Shown: positions 34,581 through 47,517 of the stretch, piece after piece
How positions within the stretch are numbered: the stretch's first letter is position 1
Layout of the letters: each line of letters starts with the position of its first letter
From: Fratercula arctica
Lineage: Eukaryota > Chordata > Aves > Charadriiformes > Alcidae
Assembly (NCBI GenBank): GCA_947846985.1
Contig: CANTUZ010000001.1
Span: 5,687,504 to 5,751,503 of the forward strand
Length of the DNA: 64,000 nucleotides
Direction of reading: 5' to 3'
Program-made: the position numbers and the translations under genes
Notes under the pieces: generated by a model
What the model was told of the DNA's origin: nothing
Databases searched by the model: none
What the model saw: the letters and a program-made list of their open reading frames with translations, nothing else

Positions 34581-37577
34581 AAGTAACCAGAGTTCACATC
34601 AGGGAACAAAGTGAAATCTTTCCTCAACAAGTGATTATCAAATTACAGACCTGTCACTACAGTTTCCTGCAAAGGGTCAGCACCTTCTCCTGTTCCTGAC
34701 AGACAAAGAAAGCGTGACAGGCTCGATCAATATTTCAGTTGACTAAACAGCTGGCTAATAACGGGACTTGTGACAGACAAAGTTTCTTTTCAAGGCAATA
34801 AAATAAATGTCTTCTCAGAATTATGTTTTATTTTCTATTTTGTCCTGTTTTCCTTTACTTGCTTGTTGAACAGCTTGCATTAATCTGAGTTTTCCCTCTT
34901 CAATCTTGAGATTTGTGTGCTCAAGAAGAAATTTGCAACAAAACTTAGATGTGGAAAAAAATCATCAGAAGGCCATGTAAATTAAAACAAGAACATTTTC
35001 GGTTATCTGTCAGTTGTAAAAGGACAAGTATGTTGAAAGAGAATGTTAGCACATTAAATGCATTTTCATGTCACTTGTGTGATGAGCCCTCTCCTGTTTT
35101 CCCATCTGACTCATGTCAAGGGAAGTCTGGGGGTTACAGGGCTGGGCCGGCAGATCTGTCTGGCAGAAGAGAAGACAATATCCATCGCTAAAGTGTTTCC
35201 CTTGTATTAGCACTGTCTGAATTCCAGCTGATGAAACTCCATGGAAACTTGAGCAATTTTACAACACTTTTTAGTCTTGCAGTGATTTTGTTTGTTTTTT
35301 TTTGTTTGTTTGGCTTTTTTTTTTTTTTTTTTTTTTAACGTAGCGGCACCCTACTTTAGAAACACAAACCCTTTCCTTTGGACTTCCAGGATCCTCTGAT
35401 GGGAGCGAATTTCAGTTCAGGACAAATGCGATGGAGTCCGACCATGCAGCTTTCTCCCTTTGGAAGCAAAATATTTTATGGCAAGGGGAGTGTGTTCTAA
35501 ATGGAAATGTATGCGTGTGTCAGTGGTGCACGGTAATAAGAGGAACGCTGAGAACAAAAGCAGCACAGACCTCGATGATGTCCTAAGCTCTGCCTTTGCA
35601 AACTATTTCCCTTAACTGCTGCCCTTACCAGCATTTGTTCTTTGGTGGGTCACAGCCGGATTTAGAGGACAGCATCAGAGCTCCCGCCTATTCTGCCGCG
35701 CGCAAAGAATTCTGAAAAGGATTATATTGCAGATTTCTCCTTCTGTATAGTCATAACATTTAAAATACCATTAAACCTATGCTTTTGCTGCTCTGTGGGT
35801 TCCTGTACCCTACAGCTTACCACATTTCAGAGTCTGCAGGGGTTCGTATTGTACTCCAAGCTTTGTGTAATGTTGTAATGTTTCTATAAAGCCATTATGT
35901 AGAAGAATGTTTCAGGCTTTGTTTCTTATTTTTCTACGGCAGTTTTGTGTGGCACTTATTTATATACCTTATTTTGTATTGTAGTCCCTAGTGATCATTT
36001 TTCATAGTGATCTAACTTGTCTGGTATTCTTTCCCTAAAGACCCTAAATAGTGTGGCTCTACATAATCTCAAGGCTTTAAAGCCGAGCTGTTCTGATGCT
36101 GCGTTGGGCAGCTAAAGCTTTCCACTTGAGCTATCATTATGTGCAGAGTGTCAGCTGCATCTGAGAGAACTCGCCCTTTTGTGTGACAAAAGCTGCACTT
36201 CTGGAAGGAAGAACCACCCCAAAAGATGCTTCTCGGCAATGGCATGTATTGATCTGGCCGAATGCACCAGGTCTGTGCAGGGGGACAGAAGGACTTCCCT
36301 CCATCCCAGCTCCAACCTGCCAGAGATGAACTGCAGGCTTTGCTTTGTCAGAGACTGCTGAACCTGAGTTACGCTGATGTGGCCAAAACCACAGGATTCA
36401 AATAGGAGTTTCGTCCCATTTGAAATTATTTGTGTCCAAGCTTGCTACAAGTAGATGGAGTATTACCCTTAACAAGTGTTCCATCATAGAAACTTTCTCT
36501 CCAAGAAGTCCAGTATATATTTCTTCTTTTTTCTACTACACATTATAGTACTAAGCACCTCATGACAAACTGATGCTGGGGAGAAGGAAGAGAGCTGAGA
36601 GGGAAGGGAAAACTGGAGTTTATGTTTCAGTGGCTTCTGTCTGTGTTTATGTTCCCACCCCCCATGGACTTTACTTAATGCCTCAAGAAACCTTTTATCA
36701 AGCCAGAAGAATGCCAGCCCCTGCGGGTTCTGGTAGGGCTTACACTGCTTGATTCAGACTCTCATGCTGATTCAAATTACTTTCTATCACACATCAAAGA
36801 AACCTCCAAAATTTGGCATGTTCAAATTACTGCAGTATTTCAGGGTGTTGTTTATTACCATTAAACACTCAAAGCCTCCAGGCTCAATTAGCTGTTTCAT
36901 TTTATATTACCCTTTAGCATCCATGCATTCATGCATGAATCCATCCCTCCCTCCTTGTAGATTCTGAAGGCTATTTTCACCAAGGCTCCTTCTGAAGCTT
37001 ATAGCCCTTCAACAGCCCAACTGAATGGGGCTTTCTGTGAGGCAAATCCCTCAGCAGATGCTAAGGTCTTCTGAAAATCACTAGACCTCACATAGCTGAA
37101 GCTGGAATCTCAGTCTCTCCTTGAAAGGGATCTGCCTCAGCTGTCATTTATTCTGCTTAAATTTGGCCATAAAAAAAATTTAGGCAGATAATATAATTGA
37201 ATTACTGAAATTCCCCCTGAATGCAATGAAGAGGTACAGGCATCAGTACTAAGCAATTCATCCCTTTCAAGGGTAGATGTCTGCCATACATAGGATGGAT
37301 TGCCCGTGGAGGTGCTACATTCTCTGCGTTGGCTGTAGATAATTACCTTTGATGACTAACTTTCATATGGATAAAATTAGATGATGTGATGATAGAATGA
37401 CCTTGCACATGAATGGCTCCCAGTACAGGCAATTTTTAAAGCCTATGCACATTTTGTTATACAAAGGCTGAGATATAAACATGAGACGTTAGTAATAACA
37501 GTGGTATTTACATACTTCACATTTTTTGGACCACTTGAAAACATCTAACAGTTGCTGAGTTTTTTTATTTTGGTTCA

Positions 37578-37611
<34 letters not shown>

Positions 37612-40600
37612 ATGTTCAGGCTGATTTAAAGCTCATTGGAAGAAATAAACTGAATCCATGGCTACATCTACAGGTCCACATGACCCACAAGTGTGCAGAT
37701 TTCCATAAATTACATGTGAAACAAAGAAGTGTTAAGACCTTGAGTCAGACAGAGCTCTGAGAAGGGTCTGCTACATGTTTTCCTTAAAATGAACATTCAA
37801 AAAGCACCACAAAGGCTTTGGTATTCTGAAGCAAATTCTTTTCATTTGAAAAGCTAGTAGAATGGTGAGATTTAGAAACAGAGAAATTCAGATAGTCCAT
37901 CAAACAGAAGGAGTTTGAATACAAGTCTCTTCCCTGCTCACTGTGCTCTCTTCTCCCTTTCTTCTTGCTTAATATCAAACAATATCTGTCTTTGTGGCAT
38001 GTAATAACCTCTAATAAGCTCCACACAATCCCCTCAAGGCCAGAGGTCCATAGATGCTCCTTTCTCTTTGTGGGAGAGAAGGCAGGTACCCCATCTCAGC
38101 TTAAGTTTAGGGACCATTTTCTGCTCTTTGGCTGGTTCTCAAAGCCTGCCCCTTCCCAGAGTTCTCGGTGTTTCACCTCTCCTAGAGCACACAGCTAGCA
38201 CTAAGGAAAAAAGACATCCAGTAAAAAACCTTTAAATGAATATTATTGACCTTTGGAATACTATTGCCCTAATCTCACCTAGTTATTGACGTAGTGCAGA
38301 ATTTGTTGAGCATTTGCTGCATTTTTGAAGAAAACAAAACCTGAATTTTTTTCTTCTGCTGTGAATGACTATGTAATTCAAAGAAAACAACAACAATAAA
38401 AAAAGCAATATAAAATACACATATAATGGTTAAAAAATGATCAAAATGTGAGTGCCTGGAAGCTCTGTCTTGCTTGCCTAAAATGCAGACTCAGAAGCTC
38501 CAGGGAATCCCACTGATGTGGAGTTCCAACAGAACTTAGGAGGAAAGTTAGTATTTGTCCCAGAGCTATAAGCAAACTTCATGGAAAAGAAAGAATAAGC
38601 GAATGAAAAGGGGAAAGCATCCTCAAGTGACCACAAATACCAGGATTTTCTGTCCTTTAAGTAGTTGGGTCAAGTTTCCTTTGAATGATTTCCGCACCAA
38701 GAAACTTGTGAAGCCCCTGTCTGCTCCTGGATCACAAACCGACAGCAGTGTCAAAGACTTCACTATATTTTGTTGGGTTTGTTAGCCTATATTCCCTTGG
38801 CCCCATTGCAAAGACACATATTTGGCTTTGTGATGAATTGGGATGATGTGAACTGCCTGACATTTGATCTAAGACACAGCATGTGATGAACGCACGGGTA
38901 TCAAACAGTCTATGACAGATGTGAAGCATCTGACAGGGAGAAAAAGATGTTCCGTATCACAAGAGAAAGGAAGTTTCTGTGTTATTTCTCTTTTTATGCT
39001 TTCATATCCCGTCTTCAGAATCTCATGTTTCTCACTGGATGTTTGCTGCCATATTCAGGTACTAGCAAATGGCAAGAAGGAAGAATTTCAGTGACGAAGG
39101 GAATCTGATTGGAATACAGAACCGGTGTCAGCATGCAGCAGTGAGGGGTATGTTCGCTCAATATTGAAGTAGAAGATTGAGTTTTATGAATGACTGCAGA
39201 AGGCCAAGCAACATCTCAGGTAGCAAGAATCATCTGAAAAATTCCTAATAGAAAATTACAAGAGAGACTTGCAGTTTGTGTGCAATGACAGAGAACTATT
39301 AACACTGCTGCTAATATTTAGTAGCTTAAGCACTGCTCAAAACATTGAAAGACTGTACACAATTGTGAGGTTTATTCTCAGAGGTCTAGCTTCAGATTTT
39401 CCTAAGAGTTCATAAAATATGCACCTATTTACTCCCAGAAATAATACAATGGAATGAATATTGAAAATATGAATATAATTGTTCTTATTTAAGAAGAAAA
39501 AATTGCTTCACCATTTTTGGTCTTTTAAAGATAATGTTTTTCTGTATTTACTTCAAGTACGATGTAATCACATAGTCCAGAGCCCCTGCTGTTAAGTGAG
39601 ACACAGACAAAAGACTTGGCAAATACCTTAGCTTTTCTGTGCTTCTATTTTTTCCCAACGTATAAAATGGAGCAACAGCAATTTCTTATCTTCCTAGTAG
39701 GATGCTGTGAGTAATAACTAACAAATGCCTGCAAGGTTCTAAGAACTTTAATCCTATTTAGCGGAGAGGTCAAACTCTTGCTCTTCCACGAGGAAACAAA
39801 GATTTTATAATGTCAAAAAACAGAGGTTTGTTCCAGTACATACATTAGTCCTGAGGAGAGACAGATACCCTCCCACGCTCATGGCAAAGAGCTGTAATGT
39901 GTGATAGATAACTTGATACTTCTTTATGTGAATTAAGATAATGCATTTTTTTTTCCAAACCATTTCTTATTCAAAATCATTCTTTATTGCAAGGGTGTGC
40001 ATGTCTCTATGTCATCACTCCAAGGCAATTCAATAGAGTAAGCTCAGATCTAAAGGTGCTCCTGCTCTCAGTGAGGTCCACTTTATTCCCTGGAGAAAGA
40101 CACCCTGGTCTGTCAAACCACCAGAACAGATGGAATGAACAGAAAAGTGTATCTATATTTTCAAAAAAGTCATGCAGTCATGTTCAAGTGCTGTTGTTTA
40201 GACTGTAGATATGCCTAGATGCGTCTTGGGTGTTTTGAAGACCTCTGTTTGCAGCTTAATAGGATGTTGTTATTCACGAGCAGCCCCCATTCATGCGCAC
40301 GCTAACTTTACTCTTTGTGCTAACCAATTTTAACTTTTTTACATGGGGAATATAAAAAAAAAGGTCCCAGAGGGTCATGTGAGAGTGTATTGTTTATTAG
40401 CTCTGGGACAGAGACCAGTCCTCTTGCATAACCCCTTCTAATGGCAAAATAAGAAAAGGAAGGCTTGTGAAAGAGGTAAGAGGTACAAATGGCTGACTAC
40501 GTGACAGTAACACATTTAGTAGTGATGGTGTCTGTCGATCGAGAAAATTTGAATGAAGAGCGTCCCAAGTCCTGCAACTTTTACATGTCACTCAAACTCA

Positions 40601-42945
40601 AAAAAAATCCCTCCAATTTAAGGTCCATAATGAGCTCAGTGCACTCAAGCTACGTTGGAGCTACGTGCAACTTAATGCAATAATTAGATTACACAAGTCT
40701 TACTTACAAAAGCAATATTTAATCTGAGCTGCCTGAAAACACATTGGTAAGACGGTAGACTGTGTTTTTCCCTAGGTATTTAGAGCAGTTGCTGCATACT
40801 GTCATCTCATCACTTTGGGTTATTTTAGGTTGTGTACAGCCCATTGGAAATGAAGGGTAAAAACCAAGTCTGAAAGCAGTGTATTCTTTTACATTGTTGT
40901 CACATTACATTGTGTCATTTCATTTGATATTAAGAGTTGTCACATCATATTATGCTGTAGGTCATGTTAATGGTAATGTGAGGGGACACACCAGATACAG
41001 ATAGCAGGAGTCCAATCGGAATTCATTTGCATATCCTCATCGACTTCATTAGCTGGTTGGTATCTCAACATGATCACAGTGGTTTTCAGAAAAATATAAA
41101 TATTTTCTCTAAGTACCTGTAGTCCAAGTAGGAGTACTGAGAAATTCATGAGCAAAGGGAGATTTAGACTACGTATTGTGAAAAGATGTTAAGTTTAGGT
41201 AAGTATAAATAAATATATCACACACACAAACTCTTACACATAAAATGTTGAATCTTATGCCACGGGAGAACTTTTTTTGTAAATACTGGCCCTAAGATAG
41301 CCTTTCATGTTCAATAACTCTAAGGGCTTTTAGCTTAGGAAACAGTTTTCCAGCAAAGACTCTCATCAGTGGAATCCTATCAAACTAGATAGAAAAGGCA
41401 TTTATGAAAAGAGTAACTGTAAATACATTGAGATTTTCAAAGTCATCCGACATATTTTAAATTCCATTCTCAGGCTAGATAACACATCTGTTGGGTTTTG
41501 GCTGGGTTTTTAAATTTATTTTATTTTATTTTATTTTACTTTTACGACTGTTAATAAACATTAAGTTTTTATGTGTCCATCCCAGGACCAGTATTTCTGA
41601 TACATACACCAGAATTTCTTAAATGTGTCAGTTCCCGTCTATGGCTTAAATACTGAAGACAATCTTATGTCCAGAGAGTTTAAATCCATTCTTAACTCCT
41701 AGTTGACAGTCAAGATCAAGAAGATTTCTGAAACACTTAAGCATGTATATAGCTTCCAAAGAAAATAGCAGGCATGAGCTACTTTTTTACAAATAAAACT
41801 TCAAATAACTTGTAGGTTTAGATGTGAGTCATCAGTAGAAATAGTATCATAAAATAAAATTAAAAAAAGGCCTGATACATCTGGCTAATATTTAAAATAA
41901 ATTGGATTTCATATAATACTTTTTTCTGACTGCCAGTCTCAGAAAGAAAAGCATTAAAGGGCTTTGCGTATCTGCTTACATTTCTGGTTTCCAAAAAGGA
42001 CAGGAATTTAGTGAGTCTAGGATGTGTCGCCCTTACCATGAGTGTTGAGCCATGTTGAATTGTGAATGTTATAGAGAGACTCTTCAATGTTTGTGCAGTG
42101 AATATAATATTTCCAGGACCACCTATGCCACTCTACATGTGACATAATGTCACCAATTCCCTTAAGAGATTTCTGAAGCAAACAACATCCAGTAGCAAAG
42201 AACAGTTGCCAATCAGATCTTCTGACAAAATTGATGGAAAGACAGAGAAGACATTAAGGATATGGGAAAGGACTATAGAAGATTCATACGAACAGAAAAC
42301 ATGTTAGAAGTGGGCTTATTTATGCTAGGTTTTTAGCTACAGGTGACATGCTAGGATGGGGTTACACAGTTAGATTTAAGTTTCTTTAAGCACTGAGCCT
42401 GGGGATCTTCCTACTAAACTAAAAATGTTTGATGTTTAGCCAAATTAACAGTTTCGAATTTTGTGTTTGATGACACAGCAATGCATACAACCTTATGCAC
42501 ATAAAACATCTGGCACAGTAGAGCCATAATTTCAGTTCAGTTCTGCAATTTGCCATTAAATAAAGAATAATAGTAATAGGAGAATACTGTAGTAGTTATC
42601 AAAACACTGTATTTCTCCAATTTTTAATGTAATTTTAAGGCTTGTTTAAGTATGGGTCTCTTGGAAGGTTACTTCAAATACATAAGAACTTTGGCTGCTA
42701 GATTCAGCATTTAATCATTCCCATATTTATTTATTTTTTCAAATCTGTCCAGCTATAATATAGGTAAAGCCATTTTTTGTTATATGAAAATAGAAGTCCT
42801 CTGAAAACCAGCTTCTGTCTGAAACTTTGTTTAGCTACTGCATGACTTGATATTATGACTTACACTTGAGTCATTGTGGAAATTTAAGCATGTCATGAGC
42901 TTAATTTATCCTGGCTACCACCTCTGAGACTGTTAATAATGTTAG
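34581..42945. other. Unique AT-rich sequence, no gene seen
   Basis: Simple runs include T22 at 35315-35336, T26 at 37580-37605 and a TTTTA pentamer array at about 41514-41539. A small CpG cluster lies at 35655-35705 (around GCCGCGCGC). Frames are at most 80 codons, and no exon, RNA gene or element is recognised. Confidence 0.5.
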
Positions 42946-43323
42946 TTGGGGTTGTTCAGTCTGGAGAAAAGAAGGCTCCAAGGAGACCTACCAGTATCTT
43001 AAGGAGTCTACAAGAAAGCTGGTGAGGGACTTTTTTGAATGTCGGGTAATGGTAGGACTAGAGGGAATGGATTAAAACTAGAGATGGGATGATTCAGACT
43101 GGACGTTAGGAAGAAGTTCTTCACCATGAGGGTGGTGAGACACTGGAACAGGTTGCCCAGAGACGTGGTGGAAGACCCATCCCTGGAAGTTTTTAAGGCC
43201 AGGCTGGATGGGGCTCTGAGCAACCTGATCTAGTGGGAGGTGTCCCTGCCCATGGCAGGGGGGTTGGAACTAGATGATATTTAAGGTCCCTTCCAACCCT
43301 AACAATTCTATGATTCTATGATT
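42946..43323 (+). mobile_element. CR1 LINE 3' end, ~378 bp, with internal gaps
   Basis: It begins TTGGGGTTGTTCAGTCTGG, matching 33956 onward in the copy at 33812-34340, and runs to the tail ATTCTATGATTCTATGATT. Compared with that copy it is shorter around 42980-43090, so small deletions are present and ORF2 is not open. The ATTCTATG tail is well kept. Its 3' end abuts another CR1 piece in the opposite direction. Confidence 0.95.
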
Positions 43324-43525
43324 GTAAGATCATCGAGTCCAACCATTAACCGAGCACTGCCAAGTTACCACTAAACCATGTCGCTCAGCACCACACCTAC
43401 GTGTCTTTTAAATACCTCCAGAATGGCAACTCTACCACTTCCCTGAGCAGCCTGTTCCAATGCTTGAAAACCCTTTAGGTGAAGAAATTTTTCATGATTG
43501 CCTAAGGTCCAGTTTGAGCAGGAAT
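43324..43525 (-). mobile_element. CR1 LINE 3' fragment, minus strand, ~200 bp
   Basis: The + strand reads AAGATCATCGAGTCCAACC, then ACTAAACCATGTCGCTCAGC, AAATACCTCCAGAATGGC and GAAGAAATTTTTC, the reverse complement of a CR1 3' region. The same order is present at 62051-62210 in the larger minus-strand copy. Its own octamer tail is missing where it meets the + strand copy. The left limit is clear and the right limit is approximate. Confidence 0.88.
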
Positions 43526-46500
43526 GAAGCAGACTCCCCACCCGACTTCAGCTGGTCACAACAGGCACCTGAAATTGAAGCTTTTGGCATGAATTCTGTC
43601 TCAGAAAAGTAGCAAACACAAGTCACCAAGCCTCCTGGGTGACCCTTTTCCCCTCTAGGTTATTGTGCAAAAAAGAGATAATATTGCTGAATAAAAGCAA
43701 GCCATTGCTTGTTCTAGACTAAATGCTATTTCCATTTGATTTAGCCACGTCTTCATTGAGTTTTGGTGCCTCCCTTCCCCAACTCTGTATTGCAAGTCTA
43801 CGACGTAGAAGAGAGAAGGTGATCAGCATCAAAGTGAGCTGTGCTGTGCCCCTGTGCCATATAGCAGTTGCCTATAGAGTTTGGTATCTGATGTAGGGTA
43901 GGGTTTCCTTTCTTTTTTTTTTTTTTAAATTCTTTTTATTCTTTTTATGTGTGTAAGTGTGTCCTCAGGTCCCATTTTGGTGACAAGTTTTGATTTCCAT
44001 AGGATTCCAACAGAAATTAATAGGTTTTTCATACCCTGTTAGAAGCTCTAGTTTTGCTCAACAGCCAGATGCTAAAATTTCAGAGCAAGGTCAGTTGCGC
44101 TGACGTGGGTGCTTACTCACTTTTCGCATCAGGTCTGAGGTCAATCAGGTACTACAGCAAAACAAAGACACCCACTCCATCCCCAAAGTTGTGCTGAGGT
44201 GCCCCAGGCAGGATTGTTTTCCTTGTTGCTTCAACTGTCAGCAAAATGATTGACAAGAGGGTTTGTCATCTTTCTTGAGCAAGTTGATCAATGACTAATG
44301 GTCCTCTTGATAATCACTGAAATACTGCACCAAAACAATTTGGCTGCTAATTTGTCTGATCTGAGTATTCTTCAGAGTCATAAGGCTAATTCATTTTATT
44401 TGAACATCAATTAATAAAACAAGGAGGAAGGAAAAGAGATTTAAGCTTGAAAAAATACCCCATCAGTCTATTTATAGAACTGTAAATACACATTTTTCTC
44501 CTTCTATTGTTTAAATTTCTTTGTTATATTATGAGGCTTCTTTAATAAGGGAGTTTATATTAAAAAAAAAAAAAAGAAAACAAAAAACCATCAAACACAG
44601 CAACTCTTGATGTGGAAAAGTTTTCTTTCTCTCTTTCTTTCTCCATAAGCTATTCTTATGGAGTGTATGAGTTAGGCTAGAAACTCTTAGGGTTCTCGGG
44701 TACCATATCTGGTTGCCTCCTTGAGGTGCTACTCATGGAGATCTCTGTTCAGGAAAGCCAGCAGGAGTTCAAGGCATCCTACACACTATCAGTGATGTTA
44801 ACAGGCAGCTTATAAATGCTTCAATAAGCAGATGTGTTGCTTAGCACGCTCGGTGCGGATATATACAGCCAGCCCTCAAAATGACCTCACCACCCTGAGC
44901 TCTGCTATTTCTCAGTGGCAGCAGCTCTACGCCATGTCCTACTGGTTCTCTCTCATTGTGTATCCCAAGTGCACGTCTACGTGTGATAGTTGTAAATAAA
45001 AATAACCCAAGAGGCTCCTAACTTGCCCTGTAACTATGGAATATTCTGTTTGGGCATGTAACTCCTGGTTCTTCAGCTGCAGTAATGGGGTTGCCCGTTA
45101 CAGGACCGGAGGAAAAGTGGATCCTGCAATAACAGAGGGAGCTGTTGTCTGTGCTACATATCTTAGACCCAATTAACTGCGCGGCAAGCGCACCTTGCTT
45201 TGTCAGATGTGTCTCTTCCTACTGCCCGAGAGCTCTCAGGGATAATTGATTCTGGCACTTCTATTACTACCCAGAAACACAAGGGCATATTTTTTTACAG
45301 TCGCTCAGGCAGTAGTTTGAGGAGAACGTTTTTCCTACAGGATATTGCTTACACTACCTATTTGTGCCTTCACCGAGACTGTGTGCAGACTTGGCACTCT
45401 CATACCATGCTGATGAGCGTAACATAAAAGTGATAGATTCAGAATGCCTTTTGTCGCAACTTTTTTATTTTTTATACATCCGCCTGTGCTGTGTTTGGTC
45501 AATGAGGCAGCCTTTAAATCAAAGAAATTCCTAATACTCCAGCATCTAGAAAAAAGGGATCTGTTATTTATCTGATGTCTTCCTTTTTTTTCTTTCCTTC
45601 CTGCATTTTTTTTTTTTTTTGCTTGTAACTAAACATGGAATAGAACTTGCTCTCCAGCAACAAAAAGTCACAGATTTCACAGAGAAATAAGTACAATTGC
45701 ATATGTGCATTCATGAGTGGTTTCATCACAGAATTACTTGTGGCATGCAGAGATAAAAAATGTACACACAAAACCTAAACATTCGGTATTATCATTCCTG
45801 GTTGCTGCGTCCAACTGTGTGCTAGTACACAGAGAAATGATTGTGCTGTGAGAGTTCAAGAAAAGGGGAAAAACTAGAAGAAATGTAGCTTCAGTGATGA
45901 TGTCTAGGTAAGTGTCCTAGCATGTACTTAATTTTCCTTCCAGTTCCTTAAGACACAGAACTTAGGAATAAAAATTTTATCAGTGGCTTTTCTGTGAAGC
46001 AGTGGAAAGAAGAAATAACAGCATCATATTTGAGCAATGCTAACCTAAATCCAAAATTAGTTTTCAAAGCTGGCGGGCAAAATATTCACAAAAAGTCTAT
46101 TAAATTACAACTGGAAATCTACACGCAGACAATGAACTGCATATGTGTCCACAATGTTATACGCAGTTTCTCCTGTTAACTGTAGACATGAGGCTGTTTG
46201 CTCATAAATAATTGAATCTGGGTCAAATTTACTGTGGGAGGAATGTGACCATGCTGATGGATTTAGTCCTTTCTGAGAGATGGTGCCTTGCGCCTCCATC
46301 CGCGCTTAGCACGGGCTGCTTATTTGATACTTCACTTTGGAGGAGATCCGTTCATACCCTTGCAACTCAGATTTATTTGGGGGGAGAGGACTGGGAAGAG
46401 TTTGGCTAGTGGAAATGGCCACTGATTTATCCTTTTTAGCTGCCCAAACAGGCCTGGGTGATAACTAATTTTTGAAAATGTATCTGGTTGAAGCAAGCCC

Positions 46501-47062
46501 TTTTGGTGCTTCAAGAGCAGAAAAATCAAAAGCTACTGGGAAACATTGGTCCAGCTCAGAAAGATGGGATAAAGCATATTTTCTTGCGCTGTCAGAGGCC
46601 TTGTAGTGGAGCTGCTTGAAAAGTGGAATGAGTAAGATCAGAGGCACATGGAAGATATTGCAAACTGTTTGAGCTGGTGCTTCACTATAACTTGGGCAAA
46701 TTGTCTGGGCTAATTGTATGAACCTTGCTGTTGCCCTGCTGTCCTGGTCTCACAGACTGTCTTGTCTCTACCTGTTGTCTCTCAGAGAATATGGCAGAAG
46801 AAGATGCTACAGTAGCACCAGTATTGCCAGGGGATGGGACCATGAAGGGAGCTGTGCACGGGGAGCACGGGCAGCAACGCAATGCTGCAAGAAGCCTCCT
46901 CATCTGGTTTTTCCTCCCTCCCACCATCCCTGCACTCTGACACCCACACACAAGCCTGCTGTGCAGGGATCAAAGGAAGACAATCTCTGCTAACAGTGAG
47001 ACATGAGAAAACTATACATGCACAACCACGTACTCATTCTGTTGTTGTTTTGGGTTTTTTTT

Positions 47063-47063
<1 letters not shown>
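43526..47063. other. Unique AT-rich sequence, no gene seen
   Basis: No gene is recognised. Overlapping short frames occur on both strands at 46685-46993, a slightly GC-richer stretch, but none is long or domain-bearing. Poly-T runs lie near 43914-43926 and 45607-45620. Confidence 0.5.

Positions 47064-47102
<39 letters not shown>
47064..47102 (+). repeat. T39 homopolymer
   Basis: Thirty-nine consecutive T are preceded by a GTTGTTGTTTTGGG stretch. It is the longest single-base run in the window. Confidence 0.95.
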
Positions 47103-47106
<4 letters not shown>

Positions 47107-47491
47107 ATTGAGGGCATTTTTGTCTGTTGATAATTAGAGATGTTTATGACATGCATTAACAGTAACTCTCCACACTGCCTTTTTGGAAACATGTGACTTC
47201 GTGTTAATGGCTTGTGTTTGCTAACAATTTATAGGCAGACACTTACCACTCTAATACACCACTAACTCATTTGTTCTTCATACTTTTAATTTCATGTATA
47301 TCCCTGCCTGAGCTCCAGAAATGACTTACTCCATCACCCACGCTGCTTCTCCTACTTAAAGATGTAAATGGGTCCCAATTGTACACGATATTTAGCATAT
47401 GCTTAAATTTAAGCATATGAATACTCCCACTGAGGTAAATGGGACTGCGTACTTAGAGCTAGGCTCACACTTAAATTGCTCATTCAGAGCT

Positions 47492-47517
47492 AAAAAAAAA
47501 AAAAAAAAAAAAAAAAA
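47492..47517 (+). repeat. A26 homopolymer
   Basis: Twenty-six consecutive A lie about 390 bp after the T39 run and in the opposite sense. The sequence between has no recognised element. Confidence 0.95.

Noticed and set aside
46685..46993. Overlapping frames on both strands, 63-91 codons
   Set aside because: Locally higher GC gives fewer stops; no consistent coding frame.
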